Assembly: GCA_018064385.1 (NCBI GenBank)
Contig: JAGHVI010000062.1
Coordinates: forward strand, 1 to 5,147
Reading direction: 5' to 3'
Length of the DNA: 5,147 nucleotides
Origin: Candidatus Minthenecus merdequi
GTDB lineage: Bacteria; Bacteroidota; Bacteroidia; Bacteroidales; Paludibacteraceae
Shown here: positions 1-5,147 of the stretch, piece after piece
Numbering within the stretch: the first letter of the stretch is position 1
How the letters are laid out: each line of letters opens with the position of its first letter
Position numbers and translations under genes: made by a program
The notes under the pieces: model-generated
Seen by the model: the letters and a program-made list of their open reading frames with translations, nothing else
Databases searched by the model: none
What the model was told of the DNA's origin: nothing

Positions 1-1
1 A

Positions 2-70
2 CCGACTGACAAGCAGCAAGATGCAAAAATAAACTCAAAAGCGTCCAACAATGAACCATCCGCCTTGTAA
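2..70 (+). CDS. Possible 3' end of an upstream gene (partial, unidentified)
   Basis: This frame is open from the window edge and stops at TAA 68-70. It gives 22 residues, beginning PTDKQQDAK and ending NNEPSAL. The peptide is hydrophilic and rich in Lys, Asp, Asn and Gln, as expected for a disordered C-terminal tail. No domain can be recognised from so little sequence. The next gene starts 48 nt downstream on the same strand, so the two could be co-transcribed. A competing frame (3-32, ending SSKMQK) is also open to the edge, so the choice of frame is uncertain. The region could also be non-coding. Confidence 0.35.
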   Translation, partial: PTDKQQDAKINSKASNNEPSAL

Positions 71-118
71 CTTAAAAACATAATTAATAGAACCACCCTT
101 AAGCGATAAGACGGTGAA

Positions 119-1387
119 ATGTTTTATATATTTGGATTCATATTGCTGACGTTGGCATGGCAGGTTTCGGTTTGCTACAGGTTGCGCCGTGGCTCTCTCT
201 ATAAGGTTGCTGGACAACGTATGTATATCGTCTCGGCGGTGGCTGTGGTATGTATGTTGGTTTACACAGTGTTGCCATATACCCAGATAGATAAGACAGC
301 CGTTGGCATCACCTGCTTTTGGGCTGTGATGGTGGGTGCTTTTTGCCTCTTATGGGCAGCATTGATAACAGCGAACATATTCTCTCAGGCTGTTTATTGC
401 AATAACTGGATGGATTTTCGCAACGGCAATTTGCTGGCTATAATGATTTTGCCCTGGGGACTAATCGAAATAGAAAAAAATATGAATAAAGCTAAGAATG
501 GATGCTTGAGCATAGCTGAGAAGGTTGACATAATGTTCGCCGAACAGACTGCAAAATGGCCTCTTGCAGCACAGAATTATGCGGCACTGAGCGATGTTAA
601 ACTTCGTCCTATTGATATGGGTGGGTTCACTGTCTATGTGCAGAACAATCCAGGACGACGAATATCAACAACAGCAAAGATTGACAAGGCGACGATAAGT
701 GCTCGTAAGTGTTTCTTGTGCGAGGAGAACCGTCCTGCCGAACAGAAGCTTATCCCTTGGCGAAATTATGACATACTTGTGAATCCCTATCCTATCTTTG
801 ACCCACATCTAACCATACCATGCAAGGACCATAAACCTCAACAAATAGCTGAACATTTCGCTGATATGTTGGCTCTTGCCGTTGAGTTGCCTGATTGGGC
901 TGTCTTCTATAATGGACCAAAATGCGGAGCTTCAGCCCCTGACCATTTCCATTTTCAGGCCGTCAAGTGTGAACGTATTCCGTTGATTGCCGATTATGAG
1001 CGTTTACCACTGAGCGAAGCAAATGGCGTTAAGCGTATTGACAATTACCTGCGTGAGATATTGTGCATCGAGGGAAAGGAAATTGCAGATATTGAACAAA
1101 GGTTCGGTCAATTGCTCCAGCTGATGCATAAAGATTCTGATGAGGATTACGAACCTATGATGAACCTTGTGTGTCAATATATCAATGGCGGATGGCGATT
1201 GTTCGTTATTCCTCGTGCTATGTATCGTCCTTGGCAATATTCTGCCGAAGGTGATGAAAATATTATGATTTCGCCAGGCACTATTGAGATGTGTGGCATT
1301 ATGATTGCTCCTCGTCAAGAGGATTATGATAGATTGTCAGCCGAGGATGTTCGCAGCATTTATAAACAGGTTTCTTTCAGTTTATAA
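119..1387 (+). CDS. DUF4922 GalT/HIT-like phosphorylase-type protein with N-terminal membrane extension
   Basis: The ORF encodes 422 aa in two parts. Residues 1-121 are hydrophobic, with likely membrane helices near 1-20, 36-55 and 61-88. A basic loop (RLRRGSLYK, 21-29) favours a cytosolic side between helices 1 and 2. A weaker hydrophobic stretch lies at 104-117. Residues 122-422 match DUF4922 proteins of Bacteroidales, recalled as starting near residue 122. Visible signatures are a CxxC (C198, C201), PHLTIP around H230, and YNGPKCGASAPDHFHFQ (264-280) with H276-x-H278-x-Q280. That HxHxQ motif is the nucleotide-phosphate-handling signature of the GalT/HIT superfamily, also seen in GDP-L-galactose phosphorylase. 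The Cys pair plus His could bind zinc, as in GalT. A nucleotidyltransferase or phosphorylase reaction is likely but the substrate is unknown. The stop is 3 nt before the SpoIID-domain gene. The start at 119 has no convincing ribosome site; ATG 482 is a strong alternative, making the first 121 residues a separate membrane protein. The DUF4922 assignment is firm; the single-protein model is not. Confidence 0.8.
   Translation: MFYIFGFILLTLAWQVSVCYRLRRGSLYKVAGQRMYIVSAVAVVCMLVYTVLPYTQIDKTAVGITCFWAVMVGAFCLLWAALITANIFSQAVYCNNWMDFRNGNLLAIMILPWGLIEIEKNMNKAKNGCLSIAEKVDIMFAEQTAKWPLAAQNYAALSDVKLRPIDMGGFTVYVQNNPGRRISTTAKIDKATISARKCFLCEENRPAEQKLIPWRNYDILVNPYPIFDPHLTIPCKDHKPQQIAEHFADMLALAVELPDWAVFYNGPKCGASAPDHFHFQAVKCERIPLIADYERLPLSEANGVKRIDNYLREILCIEGKEIADIEQRFGQLLQLMHKDSDEDYEPMMNLVCQYINGGWRLFVIPRAMYRPWQYSAEGDENIMISPGTIEMCGIMIAPRQEDYDRLSAEDVRSIYKQVSFSL
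465..484 (+). promoter_or_regulatory. A-rich ribosome site and internal ATG for the DUF4922 domain
   Basis: The bases before ATG 482-484 are CGAAATAGAAAAAAAT. This is the A-rich leader typical of Bacteroidota translation starts and is better than anything before ATG 119. Translation from here gives a soluble 301-aa protein beginning MNKAKNGCLS. From memory, that fits the usual extent of stand-alone DUF4922 proteins. It is either the true start of a separate gene or an internal start giving a second, membrane-free isoform. Confidence 0.5.
473..489 (+). other. A7 homopolymer junction controlling fusion of two domains
   Basis: G473 is followed by seven A (474-480) and then T and ATG. In the observed frame it reads GAA AAA AAT ATG, joining the membrane segment to DUF4922. 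With six A the frame reads GAA AAA ATA TGA, stopping at TGA 483-485 in an ATGA overlap with ATG 482. With eight A it reads GAA AAA AAA TAT GAA TAA and stops at 487-489. Either one-base change therefore separates the two coding parts at this point. This is read directly from the bases. Whether it reflects slippage, a natural indel or a sequence error cannot be told from one sequence. Confidence 0.6.
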
Positions 1388-1390
1388 CTT

Positions 1391-2593
1391 ATGGTGAGTT
1401 CTATAAAAAAAAATCAATGGCCAACAGAGGAAGGTGAACCTGTTGTCAGCGTAGGAATTATGACGTGCGAGGAGGTTGAGGTGTCGTTTAATGGGATTTT
1501 CTTGAACACTGACACCCATGAACGTTATGATATGCAGAGTGTTACGTTCCGTGATGTCGAGGCTGTCATTATCCCTCTGTCGCAGAGTTCGTCGTTTACC
1601 ATCAAAAATGTCACCATAGGTATCGGCTTTCACTGGGAACGTCGTGAAAATCAGTCATTCAAGGGTTCGCTGGTGCTAAAACGTGATATGGAGAGAACCG
1701 TAGTCATTAACCGCATCAAGGTTGAGGATTATTTGCAGTCGGTCATTTCGAGCGAGATGAGCGCAAATGCAGGTCTCGAACTGCTCAAGGCTCATGCCAT
1801 TATGTCCCGTTCCTGGTTACTCAGAATTAACAACTGCGACACCTCTGTGCACGAGAGCACCGAGGCATATATCAAATGGTATGAGCGTGACGCACATACT
1901 CTTTTCGATGTTTGCGCTGATGATCATTGTCAACGTTATCAGGGTATTACGAGAATTGTTAACGAGAATGCGCTACGTGCTGTGGCTGAAACCCGCGGTT
2001 GTGTGCTCTCATACCGTGGCGAGATTTGCGATGCACGTTTCTCGAAATGTTGTGGCGGAAAAACCGAACGCTTTTCGACTGCTTGGGCTGACCAGGATTA
2101 TGACTACCTTCAACCTGTCGAATGTCCTTATTGTGATACGCATGACGAGAATGCACTTCGCCAGATTCTTAATGACTACGACCGCGAGACTGTCCATTTT
2201 CATGACTGGGTTGTGGAATATTCTGAAGCGGAACTTTCGGAACTTATTTGTCGCAGGTCTGGAATTGATTTTGGCGAAATCATTGACCTTATTCCACTTG
2301 AACGTGGTGCGTCTGGCAGAATTTACCGACTTAAGATTGTCGGCAGCAAATGTGAAATAGAGGTTGGTAAGGAACTCGAAATACGCAAATGGCTCTCCGA
2401 ATCGCACCTCTACAGTTCCAATTTCTCCATCGAACACATCAACGGAAAGTTCATTCTTCATGGTATTGGTTGGGGACACGGAGTGGGCTTATGCCAGATT
2501 GGTGCTGCTGTTATGGCAACTGAGGGCTTCACTTTCGATAAAATTTTAGCTCACTATTTTCCTGACTCTAAAATAACAAAACTATATGAATAA
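1391..2593 (+). CDS. SpoIID/LytB-domain protein, probable lytic transglycosylase fold, no signal peptide
   Basis: This is a 400-aa SpoIID/LytB-family protein. Members of the family cut glycan strands of peptidoglycan without stem peptides (SpoIID) or enhance amidases (LytB). The core motif is at 105-140: VEDYLQSVISSEM, with E122 at the position of the family's catalytic Glu, then LLKAHAIMSRSWLL. H169, C175, H179 and C180 (C-x3-H-C before QRYQG) match the family's zinc site. CCGGKTE (220-226) corresponds to the usual sGGxTE stretch. The C-terminal hallmark HGIGWGHGVGLCQIGA lies at 357-372, followed by ILAHYFPDSK (385-394). Extra cysteines include C213, C220, C221 and a CPYC pair (245-248). The N-terminus has no hydrophobic segment, so the protein is predicted to be cytosolic, which is unusual for a wall enzyme. 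It starts 3 nt after the DUF4922 stop, in the same frame and with no clear ribosome site of its own, so translational coupling is likely. The preserved motifs suggest activity; the substrate is inferred only. Confidence 0.88.
   Translation: MVSSIKKNQWPTEEGEPVVSVGIMTCEEVEVSFNGIFLNTDTHERYDMQSVTFRDVEAVIIPLSQSSSFTIKNVTIGIGFHWERRENQSFKGSLVLKRDMERTVVINRIKVEDYLQSVISSEMSANAGLELLKAHAIMSRSWLLRINNCDTSVHESTEAYIKWYERDAHTLFDVCADDHCQRYQGITRIVNENALRAVAETRGCVLSYRGEICDARFSKCCGGKTERFSTAWADQDYDYLQPVECPYCDTHDENALRQILNDYDRETVHFHDWVVEYSEAELSELICRRSGIDFGEIIDLIPLERGASGRIYRLKIVGSKCEIEVGKELEIRKWLSESHLYSSNFSIEHINGKFILHGIGWGHGVGLCQIGAAVMATEGFTFDKILAHYFPDSKITKLYE
1405..1413 (+). repeat. A9 homopolymer tract near the start of the SpoIID-domain gene
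   Basis: Nine consecutive A residues span codons 5-8 (ATA AAA AAA AAT). With one A gained, the frame ends at a TGA after about 15 codons; with one A lost, it ends at a TAG after about 20 codons. Either slip removes the whole enzymatic domain. Such tracts can support transcriptional slippage or replication-based on/off switching. They also arise by chance in A-rich starts, and nothing here proves a regulatory role. Confidence 0.5.
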
Positions 2594-2652
2594 GAACTTG
2601 TGTCACCCCCGCTTTACTTATGATTGACTCTGAGTTTGGCAAAAAGTAGTTT

Positions 2653-3516
2653 ATGAAATTTAATCTGTTCCGGAAAATCAAGTCAAACCGATTGAAAATT
2701 GCCTATCTGGCTTGGCGTAGAATCAATGACAACAGTCTTTATTCAAAGGATGTTGCAGCATTGACATACGCTACATTTACTTCGCTTATACCACTCGTTG
2801 CGGTGCTTTTTGCCGTTGCTCGTATTTGTGGCTTGGACGAAGTGTTTATCAATTGGCTTGCAACTGTGCTTCATGGTCAGCCAGAGGTGGCTGAAAATGT
2901 TGTTGGGTTGGTTCATAACTATTTAAAAAATACCAGTAACCAAACTATTATTCTTGTTGGAGTTGGCTTTATGCTCTATCCACTTTATTCGCTGATGAAC
3001 AAGATTGACATCTCTTTCAGCGGTATATGGGGGGTGAACGAGCGTCCGTTGGGTTTCAAACTTTTTCGCGATTTTGTTTTTCTGTATATTGTTTTTTTCC
3101 TTATCTTGCTTCTGACTCTCTTCGTCAATCTCAAGGTCTTGCTTTTCCAGTCTCTTATCGAAGATTATGACCTTATCGGAAACATTCTGTTGCTTCTATC
3201 ACCAGCCATAACGGTAATCCCTCTGACCATTTTCTTCCTTGTTATGTTTTGCTATTTGCCTAACACTAAGGTACAGCTGAGCAAAGTTCTTGTTCCTGCG
3301 TTGGTATGTGCAATATTGATTGATATCCTGAAATATATCTATATTTATGTACAGGTTTTTCTGACCAGTTACAACGTTATATATGGTTCGCTTGCAGTCC
3401 TGCCGCTTTTTCTGCTGTGGTTGCAGTGCGTCTGGTTTATCATTGAGATCAGCGTTGCTTGGAGTTATGCCTTGCAGAATATTGATAGTTTTGAAAAAAA
3501 ACTTTTTATAGAGTAG
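2653..3516 (+). CDS. YihY/BrkB-family inner membrane protein
   Basis: The product is 287 aa with about six hydrophobic helices, near 36-58, 97-118, 138-165, 177-203, 212-235 and 245-273. Family features appear in the expected order: an N-terminal helix region with AWRRINDNSLYSKDVAALTYATF (20-42); a YLPNTKV motif (201-207) before helix 5; and the closing block YGSLAVLPLFLLWLQ (244-258), then EISVAWSYALQN (265-276). E. coli YihY is about 290 aa. Many Bacteroidales homologues are, from memory, longer, with a cytosolic C-terminal extension that this one lacks. Earlier claims that the family is RNase BN were withdrawn, and its molecular role is unsettled. An in-frame TAG at 2647 lies just upstream, so ATG 2653 is the only reasonable start; it is preceded by an A-rich GCAAAAAGTAG. 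The 59-nt gap before it is the largest in the cluster. The gene ends 3 nt before gldF, in the same frame. Confidence 0.9.
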   Translation: MKFNLFRKIKSNRLKIAYLAWRRINDNSLYSKDVAALTYATFTSLIPLVAVLFAVARICGLDEVFINWLATVLHGQPEVAENVVGLVHNYLKNTSNQTIILVGVGFMLYPLYSLMNKIDISFSGIWGVNERPLGFKLFRDFVFLYIVFFLILLLTLFVNLKVLLFQSLIEDYDLIGNILLLLSPAITVIPLTIFFLVMFCYLPNTKVQLSKVLVPALVCAILIDILKYIYIYVQVFLTSYNVIYGSLAVLPLFLLWLQCVWFIIEISVAWSYALQNIDSFEKKLFIE

Positions 3517-3519
3517 AAT

Positions 3520-4239
3520 ATGTTTACAATTTATCGAAAAGAACTGAACCTATTCTTTACCACTGCTATGGGTTATGTGGTGATAGCGATATTTCTTGTT
3601 GGAACCTCTCTTTTCCTATGGGTTTTTCCTGGAGAGTGGAATGTGCTTGATTCGGGTTATGCCTCTCTTGAGTCGCTTTTCCGTCTTGCACCTTGGCTTT
3701 ATCTTTTTCTCTGTCCTGCTGTAACAATGAGGTTGATTGCCGAGGAACGTCAAACCGGCACTCTCGAACTATTACTTACCAAGCCTGTCAGTCGTTGGAG
3801 CATCGTATTCGGCAAACTGTTGGCTTCGTGGACTGTTGTGGTTGTTGCGCTGTTGCCAACTCTGTTTTGGTGGTTGAGCGTCAATCTGCTGTCTGAACCT
3901 CGTTGGAATACTGATTCTGCCGCTTTTTGGGGGTCGTGGATAGGACTTCTCTTCCTTGCCCTTGTCTATCTCTCAGTAGGAATTTTTGGCTCTTCCCTCA
4001 GCAAGAACCAGATAGTAGTCTTTATTACCTCTGCAATCGCTTGTTTTCTCCTCTATTACGGCTTTGAACTCGTTGGCAGTCTTTTCAGTGGTCAGTTCGC
4101 TTATGCTGTAAGTCGTTTTGGCGTACACAGTCACTACGAGTCTATTGCTCGTGGGGTGATTGACTCACGCGACCTCGTTTATTTTCTTTTAGTTTCATTT
4201 ATTTTCTCTGCTTTTGCTGTCAGACGGTTGAAACACTAA
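3520..4239 (+). CDS. gldF: GldF-like ABC-2 transporter permease (gliding-associated family)
   Basis: This 239-aa ABC-2-type permease has about six membrane helices (near 14-36, 57-75, 100-125, 138-157, 163-183 and 219-236). It resembles GldF along its whole length: YRKELNLFFTTAMGYVVIAI at the N-terminus, FLWVFP (32-37), GYASLESLF (46-54), APWLYLFL (57-64), and the cytosolic EERQTGTLELLLTKPV coupling segment (75-90). The conserved SLSKNQIVVF (159-168) and a HYESIARGVIDSRDLVYFLL stretch (205-224) follow. In Flavobacterium, GldF works with the GldA ATPase and with GldG. Non-gliding Bacteroidales keep gldF and gldG, so the name does not imply motility; the transported substrate is unknown. gldG usually follows gldF directly, but here surE follows after 13 nt and neither gldG nor an ATPase gene is in the window. 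It begins 3 nt after the YihY-family stop, so coupled translation is likely. Confidence 0.87.
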   Translation: MFTIYRKELNLFFTTAMGYVVIAIFLVGTSLFLWVFPGEWNVLDSGYASLESLFRLAPWLYLFLCPAVTMRLIAEERQTGTLELLLTKPVSRWSIVFGKLLASWTVVVVALLPTLFWWLSVNLLSEPRWNTDSAAFWGSWIGLLFLALVYLSVGIFGSSLSKNQIVVFITSAIACFLLYYGFELVGSLFSGQFAYAVSRFGVHSHYESIARGVIDSRDLVYFLLVSFIFSAFAVRRLKH

Positions 4240-4252
4240 AATTACTGCATTT

Positions 4253-5041
4253 ATGCCAATTATACTTATTACAAACGACGATGGAATTCAAGCCCCAGGA
4301 ATACAGCAACTCGCCAAGATGGCTTCTCATCACGGCGAGGTCGTTGTCGTTGCTCCTGATGGTCCTCGTTCTGCGCAATCTTCAGCTCTTACAATTAACT
4401 ACCCGGTATCGGTAAAGGTTGTAAAACACGAAGATAACATAACATTTTGGTCATGTACTGGTACTCCTGCTGATTGTGTTAAACTGGCTATGTCGCAATT
4501 GCTTGACCGCACACCGGATCTTGTTATCTCGGGCATAAACCATGGCTCAAATGCCTCTGTTAATGTGCTATATTCAGGCACTATGGGCGCAGCCATCGAA
4601 GGTGCTATGCACGATGTTCCTTCCGTAGGGCTCTCTATCAACGACCATAGTTTTGATGTCTCTTTCCAATACTGTCTTCCTTATTTCGAGAAAATCATTG
4701 AGCGTGTGTTGGAAAAAGGGCTTCCAAAGGATATCTGTCTTAATGTCAATGCTCCTGTCGGTGAAGTCAAGGGTTTGCGTGTCTGTCGGCAGGCGTCAGG
4801 CCGTTGGGCAAACGATTTCACACCAGACAATGCTCCTCGTCCTGTCAAATATTATTGGATGGTGGGTGACTTTTTCAATACCGAGAAGGATGACCCTGAC
4901 GCTGATCAAGTTGCAATGAACGATGGCTACATCTCTATTGTTCCTGTCCAGGTTGATATGACAGCTTATTCTGCTATGGATTTTTGTCGTAACAATTTAT
5001 TGGGTGGTTCTGTAAATGATGTTGAGACGATTCTGAAATAA
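4253..5041 (+). CDS. surE: 5'/3'-nucleotidase SurE
   Basis: SurE is a cytosolic metal-dependent phosphatase that removes phosphate from nucleoside 5'- and 3'-monophosphates; some members also act on short polyphosphate. The 262-aa length is typical. The NDDG motif lies at residues 8-11, with D9 and D10 as metal ligands. S40, in PDGPRSAQSSALTI (35-48), and N96, in SGINHG (93-98), complete the usual metal site. CTGTPADCVKLA (68-79) and the YSGTMGAAIEGA block (107-118) are also conserved. The start is well supported because NDDG must lie within the first dozen residues, and ATG 4253 has an A/T-rich leader (CTAAAATTACTGCATTT). The gene lies 13 nt after gldF, probably as the last gene of the run, since 106 nt without a gene follow. 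In many Bacteroidales surE is followed by lpxB (recalled, not checked), but none starts before the window ends. Confidence 0.96.
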   Translation: MPIILITNDDGIQAPGIQQLAKMASHHGEVVVVAPDGPRSAQSSALTINYPVSVKVVKHEDNITFWSCTGTPADCVKLAMSQLLDRTPDLVISGINHGSNASVNVLYSGTMGAAIEGAMHDVPSVGLSINDHSFDVSFQYCLPYFEKIIERVLEKGLPKDICLNVNAPVGEVKGLRVCRQASGRWANDFTPDNAPRPVKYYWMVGDFFNTEKDDPDADQVAMNDGYISIVPVQVDMTAYSAMDFCRNNLLGGSVNDVETILK

Positions 5042-5051
5042 ACTACAAACA

Positions 5052-5079
5052 TAAGGTGAGTTCTAAAAATTCACCATTA
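5052..5079 (+). terminator. Weak hairpin after surE, possible transcript 3' end
   Basis: An imperfect inverted repeat begins 11 nt after the surE stop. GGTGAG (5055-5060) pairs with TTCACC (5070-5075), including one G-U pair, around a 9-nt loop. Three more A/T pairs extend the stem across a bulged A5076. It lacks a T-tract and is followed by A-rich sequence, so it is a poor intrinsic terminator. Its position at the end of the gene run is the main support. Confidence 0.25.
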
Positions 5080-5112
5080 AGAAAGAAATATAAAGACAAG
5101 TAACAAATAAAC

Positions 5113-5147
5113 TTTTTGGTGTTTTTGAAGTTTCTTTTGACATCTTG
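5113..5147 (+). promoter_or_regulatory. Probable truncated Bacteroidota promoter (-33 TTTG region)
   Basis: Three T-runs ending in TTTG occur in close succession (5115-5118, 5124-5127, 5136-5139), the last in CTTTTGACATCTTG. The Bacteroidota housekeeping sigma factor recognises a TTTG -33 box and a TAnnTTTG -7 box about 20 nt further on. Counting from 5139, the -7 box would fall just beyond the window, so the promoter cannot be confirmed here. Dense TTTG repeats of this kind are seen before strongly expressed genes in this phylum, so the next gene on the right may be one of those. Confidence 0.4.

Noticed and set aside
127..134. TATATTTG, an exact match to the Bacteroidota -7 box TAnnTTTG, which could drive transcription toward ATG 482
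   Set aside because: There is no TTTG at the expected distance upstream (about 103-108), and short AT-rich matches are common by chance.
35..217. A 60-aa open frame on the - strand at the left edge
   Set aside because: It overlaps the start of the + strand gene at 119, and its peptide has no recognisable feature.
1393..1403. An 11-base sequence GGTGAGTTCTA shared with 5055-5065
   Set aside because: A few 11-base repeats are expected by chance in a window of this size, and the two contexts (a gene start and a 3' hairpin) are unrelated.
1767..2360. A 197-aa open frame on the + strand inside the SpoIID-domain gene
   Set aside because: It lies wholly within a gene with clear family motifs, its product shows no recognisable domain, and its composition looks like a shifted reading of the real frame.
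2009..2479. A 156-aa open frame on the - strand opposite the SpoIID-domain gene
   Set aside because: It is antisense to conserved coding sequence, has no recognisable motif, and no promoter or ribosome site supports it.
2631..2638. TGAGTTTG as a one-mismatch -7 box in the 59-nt gap before the YihY-family gene
   Set aside because: No TTTG -33 box lies about 20 nt upstream, so a separate promoter here is not supported.

Overview
The window looks like chromosomal DNA of a Bacteroidota member, most likely order Bacteroidales (Prevotella/Bacteroides-like). Three things suggest this. It carries a GldF-type ABC permease and a DUF4922 phosphorylase-like protein, both characteristic of this phylum. 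Start codons are preceded by A-rich stretches more often than by GGAGG Shine-Dalgarno sites. The right edge carries repeated TTTG elements, the -33 signature of Bacteroidota promoters. Genus cannot be fixed from the sequence alone.

Layout, all on the + strand: a probable 3' tail of an upstream gene (about 2-70); a DUF4922/GalT-like protein with an unexpected N-terminal membrane domain (119-1387); a SpoIID/LytB-domain protein without a signal peptide (1391-2593); a YihY/BrkB-family inner-membrane protein (2653-3516); a GldF-like ABC-2 permease (3520-4239); the nucleotidase SurE (4253-5041); and a gene-free right end with a weak hairpin and a probable truncated promoter (5042-5147). Spacings of 3, 59, 3 and 13 nt suggest one operon, possibly with a break in the 59-nt gap. 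No RNA gene, CRISPR array, insertion sequence or attachment site was found.

YihY, GldF and SurE are a membrane and housekeeping block with no obvious joint pathway. The first two full genes are the interesting part: a cytosolic-looking SpoIID (a family of peptidoglycan lytic transglycosylases) is tightly coupled to a GalT/HIT-like DUF4922 protein. Their shared role is not established to my knowledge. A cytoplasmic glycan or muropeptide recycling step is an inference only.

The strongest anomaly is at the join between the membrane segment and the DUF4922 domain. An A7 tract sits directly before an internal ATG (482). Gaining or losing one A would end the membrane segment exactly over that ATG, turning the single ORF into two overlapping genes. 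An A9 tract at the start of the SpoIID gene has a similar on/off property.
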